A stretch of 64,000 nt of DNA, from positions 62,001-126,000 of the forward strand of contig JAYZEN010000001.1 in assembly GCA_036337295.1 (NCBI GenBank), written 5' to 3'. Below, piece after piece: positions 18,146 through 26,555 of the stretch. The position numbers were made by a program, and so were the translations under genes. Numbering within the stretch: the stretch's first letter is position 1; each line of letters starts with the position of its first letter. The notes beneath the pieces are model-generated. The model did no database searches. It was not told the origin of the DNA and saw only the letters and a program-made list of their open reading frames with translations. Source of the DNA: Ketobacter sp036337295. Lineage in GTDB: Bacteria > Pseudomonadota > Gammaproteobacteria > Pseudomonadales > Ketobacteraceae.

Positions 18146-18449
18146 GCATTTTTGGAGACAGTTTCGATAACGCCCTGATTTAACGAGCACTCATTAATTT
18201 TTCAGCAGTGCGGCCAATGACGCTGTGAGGTGCGATTCACCGGCTTTGTTGCTACGACAGTAACGGGGTGGAGAACTATAACAGAATTTTGGAAGTTCGC
18301 TAGGCCCGCCGGCTGCTTTCTTCTCTATTTTACTCAGGCAGCAATAACGACAACGCACAGCCAACCCTAAGCGTCTGATTTATATGGCAGTCTTTGGCAA
18401 ATCGGTCAACCCTTACCGCCCTCGCACAAAAACGGTGCACTCAAGACCG
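18146..18449. other. Intergenic region between rplM promoter and zapE
   Basis: I see no gene here. The minus strand downstream of zapE has only a weak 4-bp hairpin (CGGT/ACCG at about 18433-18450) followed by TTTTT, a possible zapE terminator. A TATAGTTCTCCACC string on the minus strand at 18267-18280 recurs upstream of mlaF but lacks a good -35 box. Confidence 0.4.
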
Positions 18450-19550
18450 TCAGGGCTTGTGAGGGCGGGACAAATATTCCCGGCTTTGCATTTCCAGCAG
18501 TCGGCTGCGGGTGCGCTGGAACTCAAACTGCAACCGACCACCAGAATAGAGATCGTCAATGGGCGCCGCACCAGACATGATCAGCTTGACGTTACGATCG
18601 TAGAATTCGTCCACCATATTAATGAAGCGCCGCACCATATCATCCTGGGCTGCCCCCATCACCGGCACCCCGGATATCAGCACGGCGTGGTAAATGCGAG
18701 CCAGCTCAATGTAGTCATTCTGGCTGCGGGGGCCATCGCACAAAGCCTTGAAGTCACACCACAGCACATCATCTGCCACACTGCGGGTTTTGATTTCCCG
18801 GCCATTGATGTCGATGGCCTCGCGGTCATGCCCCGCTTCGGGCGCCAGGGACTGGAAGCTGGCGTTCAGACTGGATTCGGCGGCGGCATCGAGTGGATGG
18901 TGATAGATTTCAGCCTGCTCCAATGTGCGCAGGCGGTAGTCCACCCCGCTGTCCACGTTAACAATGTCCGTGTATTTGTTGATGAGCTCGATAGCAGGCA
19001 GAAAGCGGGCCCGCTGCAAACCATCCTTATAGAGTTCGTTGGGGACAATATTGGAAGTGGCCACCAGCGTCACACCCTGATCGAACAGCTTTTCCATCAA
19101 TCCACCCAGAATCATGGCGTCGGTGATATCGGTTACGAAAAACTCGTCGAAGCACAGGATGCGGGCCTCTTTCGCCAGCTGGTCCGCCACGATATCCAGC
19201 GGGTTCTTCTCGCCCTGGAGCGCCTTCAGCTCATTATGGACCCGCTGCATAAAGCGGTGAAAATGGATGCGCATTTTGGCCTGAAATGGCACACACTCGA
19301 AAAAGGTATCCACCAGGTAGGTTTTGCCGCGCCCGACGCCCCCCCAGAAATACAGGCCCTTGCACGGTTCTTTCTGCTTGGCCCGGGCACTGGGAGCAAT
19401 CCTGGCCCACAAGGTCCGCGGGCGATTTTCATAGCGATCCACCAGATCATGGTAAAGCCGATCCAACTGCTGTACGGCGTATTCCTGCGCCGGATCATAG
19501 CTGAAATCCGGCTTGGTCAGGTCCTGCTGATACTTTTCCAAAGGCGTCAT
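18450..19550 (-). CDS. zapE: Cell division ATPase ZapE (AFG1 family)
   Basis: ZapE is a P-loop ATPase that interacts with FtsZ and is needed for division under heat or low oxygen. The 366-aa product has Walker A GGVGRGKTYLVD near residue 70, Walker B ILCFDEFFVTD near 131, the LVATSNIVPNELYKDGLQRARFLP sensor region split by domain and a C-terminal RTRSRLLEMQS segment. It lies near zapG, another division gene, as in other gammaproteobacteria. Confidence 0.93.
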   Translation of the reverse strand: MTPLEKYQQDLTKPDFSYDPAQEYAVQQLDRLYHDLVDRYENRPRTLWARIAPSARAKQKEPCKGLYFWGGVGRGKTYLVDTFFECVPFQAKMRIHFHRFMQRVHNELKALQGEKNPLDIVADQLAKEARILCFDEFFVTDITDAMILGGLMEKLFDQGVTLVATSNIVPNELYKDGLQRARFLPAIELINKYTDIVNVDSGVDYRLRTLEQAEIYHHPLDAAAESSLNASFQSLAPEAGHDREAIDINGREIKTRSVADDVLWCDFKALCDGPRSQNDYIELARIYHAVLISGVPVMGAAQDDMVRRFINMVDEFYDRNVKLIMSGAAPIDDLYSGGRLQFEFQRTRSRLLEMQSREYLSRPHKP

Positions 19551-19649
19551 GAGAATCAGGTCTTCAAATTGAATTACGGGCTTGAATTACGGGCCATTGA
19601 CTACGAAAGCGGCAATCACTCTAGCTCAGGCAGCAATCACTGCCCACGC

Positions 19650-20306
19650 TCAGGGAGCGATCTGCTCCTGGACGATCTGCTTGACTTCCGTGAGCCGGCC
19701 ATGAAAAAAATGCCCGGCACCCGGCAAACAGAATACCTGTTTAGCGCTGGTAACGGTCTCAAACCAGTTGTGAATTTCTGTGGCGTCCACCACCTCATCC
19801 TCGTCACCATAGATCATGGCCATCGGACAGGGGAACGAGGTCAGCCGGTCAAATGCGTAGTTCACCACAGCAGGGGCAATCAACAGCAAATGCTCGACGG
19901 GATCACCCCGCTCAATCGCCCGGGCACACGCGCTGGCAGACACAAAGGAGCCAAACGAAAAGCCCGCCAGCCAGATACGGTCATCAGGGCGCGCTGCACG
20001 CACCCAGTCAACCACCGCCAACAGATCCTCCTGCTCACCCAGACCATGGTCGTATTGCCCTGCGCTTTTTTCCACACCGCGAAAATTAAAGCGCAGCACC
20101 CGATGGCCCAGATCGCGCCTGGCCCGGGTCACGGTGTGCACCACCTTGTTGTTCATGGTGCCCCCCATCAAGGAATGAGGATGACAGACGATCGTAACAT
20201 TTCCCCCTACTTCAGCGGCATTTTGGGGGCAGGTTGTAATGGCCTGCAATTTTCCGGCTGGCCCGTCAATGAAAACCGGCGCCTCGCCCGGGGGGAACTC
20301 GTTCAT
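19650..20306 (-). CDS. Alpha/beta hydrolase of unknown substrate
   Basis: This is an alpha/beta-hydrolase-fold protein of 218 aa. The nucleophile elbow is GFSFGS; the acid is likely in IYGDEDEVVD and the histidine in GAGHFFHG. An N-terminal HPHSLMGGTMNNKVV block is typical of the small dienelactone-hydrolase-like subgroup. The start chosen is ATG at 20306 with GGAG about 8 nt upstream; the frame continues upstream without a signal peptide or conserved residues. It sits between zapE and zapG on the minus strand. The substrate cannot be inferred. Confidence 0.8.
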   Translation of the reverse strand: MNEFPPGEAPVFIDGPAGKLQAITTCPQNAAEVGGNVTIVCHPHSLMGGTMNNKVVHTVTRARRDLGHRVLRFNFRGVEKSAGQYDHGLGEQEDLLAVVDWVRAARPDDRIWLAGFSFGSFVSASACARAIERGDPVEHLLLIAPAVVNYAFDRLTSFPCPMAMIYGDEDEVVDATEIHNWFETVTSAKQVFCLPGAGHFFHGRLTEVKQIVQEQIAP

Positions 20307-20446
20307 GGAAATACTCCAACTGGGGATAATTTGCTTACATTTTACCGCCTGCTTTCTGCTTTGTAAGCCAGCATGCGCCCTGTCCTGCAGAGACAGAAAC
20401 TTGTAGTATCCTATTATCAAGTCATTGCGAGCTCTGGAGAATTTCT

Positions 20447-20926
20447 ATGTACACGGCAACCTTTATTGCATTTCTGGTCGGATTGGCGGCCGGCGCCCTG
20501 GGCTGCTACCTGGCGATGTCCAGAGCCCGGGCCCAATCCAACATCGAACAACAGCTGCGGGAGCTGCAGGAGGAATTCACAGCCTACCGCGAAAACGTCA
20601 ACACGCATTTCAACAAAACGGCGCAGATGGTGAATACACTTACGGAAAACTATGTGGCGGTGCAGAAGCACCTGGAAATCGCCGCCGATTCCTTCGCTGA
20701 ACCGCCCAAGAGTTTCCAGTTGGACACCACCGCCAAGTTGCCCAACAAGAAAACCAAATTCATTTCTGTGGAAGCCAAGGGTGAACCAGAGGGAGAGGCG
20801 GAAGCCGACGCCAAGTTCGGTGAAAGCGATGCCATGCAACCACCCCGCGACTACGCTCCGAAGAAAGACGTGAAGGACCAGGGCACTCTGTCAGAAGAGT
20901 TCGGCCTGCACGATTCCCGCGTCTAA
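20447..20926 (+). CDS. zapG: Inner-membrane cell division protein ZapG (YhcB/DUF1043)
   Basis: ZapG/YhcB is a single-pass inner-membrane protein linked to divisome and envelope synthesis. The 159-aa product has an N-terminal membrane segment (residues about 3-22), then a coiled coil (IEQQLRELQEEF, followed by the conserved NTHFNKTAQMVNTL) and a charged, likely disordered C-terminal half. It is the usual neighbour of zapE and degQ/degS-type proteases. Confidence 0.88.
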   Translation: MYTATFIAFLVGLAAGALGCYLAMSRARAQSNIEQQLRELQEEFTAYRENVNTHFNKTAQMVNTLTENYVAVQKHLEIAADSFAEPPKSFQLDTTAKLPNKKTKFISVEAKGEPEGEAEADAKFGESDAMQPPRDYAPKKDVKDQGTLSEEFGLHDSRV

Positions 20927-21000
20927 GCCATTCGATATGGGGGCATCCGCCCCCTGATTCAACCCTTACCCCTGAAAACATAAAATTTACCCTTTCCCCT

Positions 21001-21029
21001 CTTGAAAGGGCTTTTCCTGTGCCCCATTT
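21001..21029 (+). promoter_or_regulatory. sigma32 (heat-shock) promoter of hsp20
   Basis: CTTGAAA (21001-21007) is followed after 14 bp by CCCCATTT (21022-21029). This matches the RpoH consensus (CTTGAAA, 13-15 bp, CCCCATnT) at essentially every position. It lies about 70 bp before the hsp20 start, so the gene should be heat-inducible. Confidence 0.88.
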
Positions 21030-21100
21030 ATTTTTCCGACAACAGCGATTTTAACCGCATCACGTAACAGACAACGTTTTGTATCTCGGGAGAAGACAAC

Positions 21101-21505
21101 ATGGCAATTGCAACGCTAAACCCCTGGCAAGTATTGGATCAACTGAGCAACGACAACCTGCGCCGTTATGGCCAGCGACGCTGGCAGCCGGTGGTGGACA
21201 TCAGTGAATCCAAAAACGGTTATGAAATCCACCTGGAATTACCCGGCATCAAACCCGAGCAGGTGCAGGTGGAACTGGACGAAAAGGTTCTGAAGATCAG
21301 TGGCGAAAAAGCACGGACTGAGGAAGAAGGCACAGAGTACCGCTATCGGGAACGGGCCGTGGGTGAGTTCAGCCGCTCCTTCACCTTACCGGAGGACGCC
21401 GACCGTAACGCGATTCACGCTCGCTTTGAGCACGGCCTGCTGGTGGTAGAGATCAGCAAGAAAGCGCAGGTTCAACCCCGCAGAATTGAGATTCAAACCC
21501 AATAA
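21101..21505 (+). CDS. Small heat-shock protein, Hsp20/alpha-crystallin family
   Basis: This is an ATP-independent holdase chaperone that binds unfolding proteins. The 134-aa product has a short N-terminal arm (PWQVLDQL), then the alpha-crystallin domain (VDISESKNGYEIHLELPGIK to FEHGLLVVEI), including KISGEK and YRYRERAVGEFSRSFTLP. The C-terminal tail has RRIEIQ, corresponding to the I-x-I anchoring motif. It has its own sigma32 promoter and a terminator at 21542-21576, so it is a single-gene unit. Confidence 0.95.
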   Translation: MAIATLNPWQVLDQLSNDNLRRYGQRRWQPVVDISESKNGYEIHLELPGIKPEQVQVELDEKVLKISGEKARTEEEGTEYRYRERAVGEFSRSFTLPEDADRNAIHARFEHGLLVVEISKKAQVQPRRIEIQTQ

Positions 21506-21521
21506 ACCCAATAAACCCAAC
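21495..21521. repeat. Three tandem 9-bp repeats across the hsp20 stop
   Basis: AAACCCAAT is repeated at 21495, 21504 and (as AAACCCAAC) 21513. The hsp20 TAA stop falls at the first junction. This looks like slipped-strand expansion and probably has no function. Confidence 0.7.
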
Positions 21522-21541
21522 GGCAATTCTGCAATCTCAAC

Positions 21542-21576
21542 AAAAAAGCCCGCTACATCCTGCAGCGGGCTTTTTT
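21542..21576. terminator. Bidirectional terminator between hsp20 and sat
   Basis: A-rich GCCCGCT pairs with AGCGGGC across a 9-nt loop, with six A's before and six T's after the stem. Both convergent genes, hsp20 (+) and sat (-), can end here. Confidence 0.9.
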
Positions 21577-21597
21577 GTGGCAACAGCTCAACCGGGA

Positions 21598-22788
21598 TCA
21601 GCCGTTGTTCTTCTGATAATAGTCAATCAGAATCTGAGCCACTTCAGGGCGTGAGAACTCCGGTGGCGGCTTTTGGCCATTGCCCAGCATTTCCCGCACC
21701 TTGGTACCGGACAGAAGAATAAAATCCTCCTTGGAGTGATCCGGAGCATCCTTCATCATCACCACCCGATCCAGTTTCTTGGAGTAGGCGGTGTGATCGG
21801 CGCGGTAGATTTCGATTTGCAGGGCACCTTCCGGCACTTTCTCGTCGAAGATGGTTTGCGCATCGAAGCCGCCATAGTAATCGCCAACACCAGCGTGGTC
21901 GCGGCCAACAATAAAGTGGGTACAACCGCAGTTTTGACGGAACACCGCGTGCAATACAGCCTCACGGGGGCCTGCGTAGAGCATGTCAAACCCATAGCCG
22001 GTGATCATCACGGTGTTGGGTGGGAAGTACAGCTCGACCATTTTACGGATACAGGCATCGCGCACGTCGGCAGGAATGTCGCCGGGCTTCAGCTGGCCGA
22101 GCAGCATATGCACCAGAATCCCGTCGGTACCCAGGTCTTTCTGCGCCATACGACACAGTTCCTCGTGGGCGCGGTGCATCGGGTTGCGGGTCTGGAACGC
22201 CACCACTTTGTTCCAGCCACGCTCCTGCATTTCGTTACGGATCTCAACCGCCGTACGGAAGGTATCCGGGAAATCGTTCTGGAAGTAGCTGAAATTCAAC
22301 ACCTGAATCGGGCCGGACAGCATGATGTTGCCCTGGGCCTTGAAGGTGGCCACACCGGGGTGTTTCGGGTCCAGGGTGCCGAAAATATTCTGCGCCATGA
22401 AATCGATCTGCTCGTCGGAGACGGTTTCGATGGCGTCAATATCCATGATCGCCAGCACCGGATTGCCCTCGACGTTGGGGTCGCGCAGCGCAATGCGCTT
22501 GGCGTCTCCAATGCTGCTGATGTCCTTGTTGAGGTTAACAATGGGCACCGGCCAGAACAGTCCGTCGGCGGTGTGCAGGCTTTCGGCCACCGCCAGCGAG
22601 TCTGCCAGGTTCATGTAGCCACTGAGGGGAGTGAAATAACCGGCACCCAGCATGACCGCATTGGCAGCGGTGGCAGAAGTCACCAGCAGCGAGGGCAGTT
22701 GTTGGGCTTCCTTATTAAGAGCGTGGTGTTTCTCGGTATCGTAGACAAACAGCGGCTTGAGCGCGTCTGCACCGTGGGGTTTGATCAT
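21598..22788 (-). CDS. sat: Homomeric sulfate adenylyltransferase (ATP sulfurylase)
   Basis: Sat makes adenosine 5'-phosphosulfate from ATP and sulfate, the first step of assimilation, or runs in reverse in sulfur oxidisers. The 396-aa product has the N-terminal PUA-like domain and the catalytic core with QTRNPMHRAHE near residue 200 and GRDHAGVGD near 290; there is no APS kinase domain. The start chosen is ATG at 22788 (MIKPHG) with AGGA 7 nt upstream, rather than GTG at 22809. This single-subunit type is unrelated to the CysD/CysN enzyme of many gammaproteobacteria. No aprAB, dsr or cysC gene is nearby. Confidence 0.95.
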   Translation of the reverse strand: MIKPHGADALKPLFVYDTEKHHALNKEAQQLPSLLVTSATAANAVMLGAGYFTPLSGYMNLADSLAVAESLHTADGLFWPVPIVNLNKDISSIGDAKRIALRDPNVEGNPVLAIMDIDAIETVSDEQIDFMAQNIFGTLDPKHPGVATFKAQGNIMLSGPIQVLNFSYFQNDFPDTFRTAVEIRNEMQERGWNKVVAFQTRNPMHRAHEELCRMAQKDLGTDGILVHMLLGQLKPGDIPADVRDACIRKMVELYFPPNTVMITGYGFDMLYAGPREAVLHAVFRQNCGCTHFIVGRDHAGVGDYYGGFDAQTIFDEKVPEGALQIEIYRADHTAYSKKLDRVVMMKDAPDHSKEDFILLSGTKVREMLGNGQKPPPEFSRPEVAQILIDYYQKNNG

Positions 22789-22901
22789 CACAAAGTCCTT
22801 AATATCCACAGGCTTGATCAGTTACCTGGCCAGAAGCCTGTAATACGTTGGGGTAAAGGGTTGGAAAACGCGTCGCATTATACCCAGTTTCAAGACAAAG
22901 A

Positions 22902-23660
22902 TCAGGCCGGGTTATCGATGTCCACAAACTCATGATTTAGATCGAATTTTGCCGCCAGGTGCTCCCCCACCGCCTTGGCGCCATAGCGCTCCGAGGCGTG
23001 ATGACCGACGGCGAAATAGTGGATGCCGCATTCCCGCGCCACATGGGTGGTTTGCTCTGAAATTTCGCCGCTGATATAGGTGTCCGCGCCCATGGCCACC
23101 GCCTTGTCGATATAGCCCTGAGCTCCACCGGTGCACCAGGCCACACGGGATACAGGGTGGTCCCCGCCTTTGACCAGCAAGGGCGGGCGCCCCAGTGCGG
23201 ATTCGATGGTGGCCGCGAAGCCCTCGGCATCCCGTGGCTGGAGCAGCCGCCCCAGATTGCCGATAGGCCGCTTTTCCAACGGGTCCAGGCCGGACTCCAC
23301 CCGCAACCCGAGCCGGGAAGCCAGTTGCGCGTTGTTGCCCAGCTCCGGGTGGGCATCCAGGGGCAAATGGTAGGCGAACAGGCTGATTTCGTGCTCCAGC
23401 AGGGCCTTGATACGGTTGTATTTCATGCCGACGATGGAGGGGTCCTCCCCCCGCCAGAAATAACCGTGATGCACGAAAATCGCATCCGCCTGTAACTCGA
23501 TGGCACGCTCAATCAGGGCCTGGGTGGCCGTGACGCCGCTCACCAGCGCCTGGATGCGCTCATGCCCCTGCACCTGCAGTCCATTGGGACAGTAATCCTT
23601 GAAGTAACCGGGCTCCAAAAGCGAGTCCAGGTATTGCAACAGGGCCTGACGCTGAATCAT
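22902..23660 (-). CDS. Nif3-like dinuclear metal centre hexameric protein
   Basis: This is a YbgI/NIF3 family protein, a toroidal hexamer with a dimetal site; a GTP cyclohydrolase-like role has been proposed for relatives. The 252-aa product has PNGLQVQGHERI, the metal-binding FVHHGYFWRGED and AYHLPLDAHPELGNN blocks, and C-terminal GEISEQ and VGHHASERYG. The start is ATG at 23660 with GGAG upstream. It is divergent from degS/algW, a common neighbour. Confidence 0.9.
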   Translation of the reverse strand: MIQRQALLQYLDSLLEPGYFKDYCPNGLQVQGHERIQALVSGVTATQALIERAIELQADAIFVHHGYFWRGEDPSIVGMKYNRIKALLEHEISLFAYHLPLDAHPELGNNAQLASRLGLRVESGLDPLEKRPIGNLGRLLQPRDAEGFAATIESALGRPPLLVKGGDHPVSRVAWCTGGAQGYIDKAVAMGADTYISGEISEQTTHVARECGIHYFAVGHHASERYGAKAVGEHLAAKFDLNHEFVDIDNPA

Positions 23661-23786
23661 GATGTGCTCCGCAGTGCCAACGACCGAGGCCAACTGGCTA
23701 AGGGTGGTGGAAGACAGGGTTACATGGTAACGTCCTGCGTTTGTGCGTGATTATTCAGAACTTGCCGTGGATTTTCCAGTCGCCCT

Positions 23787-24947
23787 ATGAAATCGATGCT
23801 CCGCCCCCTCTTTGGCCCGGTCCTCTATGGCTTGATTCTCGCCCTCGCCTATATTTTTGTGATGGAGCGCACGTCCCAGCCCATTCAGCATGAAGTGGTG
23901 CTGATCGAAAAGCAGATCACCGAGCCCATGCGACAAAGCACGGTGACCATCAGCGAACCGGTTTCCTATGCGGATGCGGTCAGCAAGGCGCAACCGGCGG
24001 TGGTGAACATCGCCACCAGCAAACTGGTGACGGAACGGGTGCACCCGCTATACGAGGACCCGGTGTTTCGTCGTTTTTTTGGCCTGAACCAGGCACCCAG
24101 ACGTCAGCGCATGCAGCAAAGCCTGGGGTCCGGGGTGATCATCAGCCCCTCCGGCTACATCCTTACCAATAATCATGTGATCGCCGAGGCCGACCAGATC
24201 AAGGTGGGGCTGGCGGATGGGCGCGAAGTGGAGGCGCAAGTGGTGGGCTCCGACCCGGAAACGGATCTGGCCCTGCTGTTCATTGATATGCCGGACCTGC
24301 CGGCCATTGCCCTGGCCAACACCGAGAATGTGCGGGTGGGAGACGTGGTGCTGGCCATCGGCAACCCCTTTGGAGTAGGCCAGACCGTCACCAAAGGCAT
24401 TGTCAGTGCCCTGGGTCGCCACCAGTCGGACCTCAGCTCGTTCGTGGACTTCATCCAGACCGATGCCGCCATCAACCCGGGCAACTCCGGCGGCGCCCTC
24501 ATCAACGCCTATGGGGACCTGATCGGCATCAACACCGCCATTTACTCCAATTCCGGGGGCTCCCATGGCATTGGCTTTGCCATCCCCATCAGTACCGCCA
24601 CCAAGGTGGTGCGCCAATTGGTGCAATACGGGCAGGTGATCCGCGGCTGGGTGGGCATTGAACCCCAGGTGCTGAACCCGGCACTGGCCAACGCATTGAA
24701 CTTGCCGAATATTGAAGGTCTATTGGTAGTGGGCATTGCCAAGAACGGGCCGGCCCATCTGGCTGGGATTCGCCCCGGGGACATCATTACCCATATGAAC
24801 GGCAGCATGATCGAAGATCCCCGGGCCGCCATGGACATGATCTCCAACATGCAGCCCGGCGAAAAAGTGACGATCCGGGTGAACCGGCAACATCAACCCA
24901 TTGATATTCTGGTGGTAGTGAGTGCCCGTCCCACCCCACACAGCTGA
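23787..24947 (+). CDS. degS: Membrane-anchored periplasmic serine protease DegS/AlgW
   Basis: DegS/AlgW senses misfolded outer-membrane proteins through its PDZ domain and makes the first cut in the anti-sigma factor RseA/MucA, releasing sigmaE/AlgU. The 386-aa product has one N-terminal anchor (about 8-26), a trypsin-like domain with the triad H130 (TNNHV), D160 (PETDLAL) and S234 (GNSGGA), and one PDZ domain from about residue 285. A single PDZ and an uncleaved anchor separate it from DegP/DegQ. The next gene follows after 24 bp. Confidence 0.93.
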   Translation: MKSMLRPLFGPVLYGLILALAYIFVMERTSQPIQHEVVLIEKQITEPMRQSTVTISEPVSYADAVSKAQPAVVNIATSKLVTERVHPLYEDPVFRRFFGLNQAPRRQRMQQSLGSGVIISPSGYILTNNHVIAEADQIKVGLADGREVEAQVVGSDPETDLALLFIDMPDLPAIALANTENVRVGDVVLAIGNPFGVGQTVTKGIVSALGRHQSDLSSFVDFIQTDAAINPGNSGGALINAYGDLIGINTAIYSNSGGSHGIGFAIPISTATKVVRQLVQYGQVIRGWVGIEPQVLNPALANALNLPNIEGLLVVGIAKNGPAHLAGIRPGDIITHMNGSMIEDPRAAMDMISNMQPGEKVTIRVNRQHQPIDILVVVSARPTPHS

Positions 24948-24971
24948 CCTTAACTTACTGCGAGGACCACC

Positions 24972-25403
24972 ATGCTGAAGCGTCTGCAGGCGTTATTCTC
25001 CCAACCACCCGCGCAACAGGACAACCCCAAACCGGAACTGGCGGCAGCGGCCTTGCTGGTGGAAGTGATGGCAGCCGACGATCAATGGCAGGCAGCAGAA
25101 GAACAGACCATTCACAGCGCGCTGCAAACGTCTTTGGGTTTATCCGATCTGGAATGCGAAGCGCTGCTGACGTCCGCCAAGAGCCAGCAGCAGGACGCCC
25201 ACGATTACTACGCCCTCACCCGCCAGATCAATGACCATTTCAGCCCGGAGCAGAAATACCGGTTGATTCTGAATATGTGGAAAGTGGCCTGGGCGGACGG
25301 GGAACTGGATCGATACGAGGACAACACTATCCGCAAGGTGACGGAGCTGATCTATGTTCCCCATGAGTTGTTCATCAAGGCCAAGCTGGAGGCCAAGCCC
25401 TGA
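24972..25403 (+). CDS. TerB-like (tellurite resistance TerB family) protein
   Basis: This is a small all-helical protein of 143 aa with two TerB-type repeats: AALLVEVMAADDQWQAAEEQ in the N-terminal half and LNMWKVAWADGELDRYEDN in the C-terminal half. The acidic residues after AAD and WADGELD are typical metal-binding positions of the fold. There is no signal peptide or membrane segment. It probably shares a transcript with degS. There are no other ter genes here, so tellurite resistance should not be assumed. Confidence 0.82.
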   Translation: MLKRLQALFSQPPAQQDNPKPELAAAALLVEVMAADDQWQAAEEQTIHSALQTSLGLSDLECEALLTSAKSQQQDAHDYYALTRQINDHFSPEQKYRLILNMWKVAWADGELDRYEDNTIRKVTELIYVPHELFIKAKLEAKP

Positions 25404-25441
25404 TTTACGCGATCGTCCCGGAGTACGCCTTTGACCCCGCC

Positions 25442-26545
25442 TTACGCCTTTGCCATAGCTCCGTGTAACGCCTGCAGCAGCAGCCTGTTCTCATCGGCTG
25501 TGCCCACCGTGAAGCGCAGACAATCCTGCAACTGCGGATGGGCGCCATCCAGGCACTTGATCAGAACCCCTGCCTCCTTGAGCCGCTCGAACACCGGTCG
25601 CGCCTGGGCCGCCCGGGTTCGCGCCAGGATGAAGTTGGCCTCACTGGGCCAGACCTTGCTGAACGGCAAATTCTGCAGGGCTGCCAATAATTCGCTGCGG
25701 TTCTTGCGCAGCTCCGTGGTTTGCGCCTTCATCACATCATAGTGATTGAGGGCAAATTTGGCGGAAGCCTCTGTCAGTACGTTGATGTTGTAGGGCAGGC
25801 GCACTTTCTCGAATTCCCCTAACCACTCGCCAGGACCGAACAACATGCCCAGCCGCAGCCCGGCCAGTCCCATTTTGGAGAGGGTGCGCATTACCACCAC
25901 ATTATCGAACTCATCCATCAGCGCCAGATGATGGCGGTCCGTGAACGCCATGTACGCTTCGTCAATCACCACCAGCCCCGGGGTCGCCGCACACACCTGC
26001 TTGACCGCATCCAGGTCGAACAAATTACCCGTTGGGTTATTGGGCTGCGCCAGGAATACCAGGGCGGCCTGGGTTTCCTCGATGGCTTGTAAGGTGGCCG
26101 GCAGATCCAGAGCGAAATCCTCCGCCAAGGGAACGCCCCGATACTGCATCCCACAAAAGGTGGCGATCATACGATACATCACAAAGCTGGGCTCCGGGGC
26201 CAACACCGTGCGCCCTGGTTGCGCCAATGCCATGGCCATGATCTGGATCAGCTCGTCAGAGCCGTTCCCCAGGACCACCTGGTGTCGGGGGTCCACCCCC
26301 ATCAGCAGTTTCAGGTCTTCCTTCAGCTCAGCGGCCATCGGGTCCGGATAGCGGTTTACCTGCACCTCTCTCAACAACTCCAACCACTCATCCACCATGG
26401 CCGCGGGCCAGTGGTAGGGATTCTCCATGGCATCCAGTTTTACCATGCCAGAGGACGGCGGCACATGATAGGCCGACAGGGCCTGGATCTCGGGTCGCAC
26501 CCATTGCTCCATCCGTTGCTGGATGCGCTGTTTCATATCGCTCAT
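25442..26545 (-). CDS. hisC: Histidinol-phosphate aminotransferase
   Basis: HisC is a PLP-dependent transaminase converting imidazole-acetol phosphate to histidinol phosphate. The 367-aa product has LDAMENPY, the GNGSDELIQ loop, PNNPTGN, VIDEAYMAF and the PLP lysine in RTLSKMGLAGLRLG. It lies 10 bp after hisD in hisG-hisD-hisC. Confidence 0.96.
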   Translation of the reverse strand: MSDMKQRIQQRMEQWVRPEIQALSAYHVPPSSGMVKLDAMENPYHWPAAMVDEWLELLREVQVNRYPDPMAAELKEDLKLLMGVDPRHQVVLGNGSDELIQIMAMALAQPGRTVLAPEPSFVMYRMIATFCGMQYRGVPLAEDFALDLPATLQAIEETQAALVFLAQPNNPTGNLFDLDAVKQVCAATPGLVVIDEAYMAFTDRHHLALMDEFDNVVVMRTLSKMGLAGLRLGMLFGPGEWLGEFEKVRLPYNINVLTEASAKFALNHYDVMKAQTTELRKNRSELLAALQNLPFSKVWPSEANFILARTRAAQARPVFERLKEAGVLIKCLDGAHPQLQDCLRFTVGTADENRLLLQALHGAMAKA

Positions 26546-26555
26546 GGGGCTCTCC

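Noticed and set aside
18267..18280. 14-bp string GGTGGAGAACTATA shared with 32655-32668
   Set aside because: Both sites are intergenic, but a 14-bp match in 64 kb is expected several times by chance, and neither has a good -35 box in the matching orientation.
18384..20366. A 660-codon open frame on the plus strand
   Set aside because: It runs antisense across zapE and the hydrolase, both of which carry clear family motifs. Its translation is His/Gln/Arg-rich without domain features, typical of an antisense shadow in GC-rich DNA.
21673..22935. A 420-codon open frame on the plus strand
   Set aside because: It is antisense to sat; the composition is shadow-like.
24972..25403. Tellurite resistance locus
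   Set aside because: Only a TerB-type fold is present; no terC, terD or terZ genes are nearby, and TerB-like domains are widespread in other contexts.
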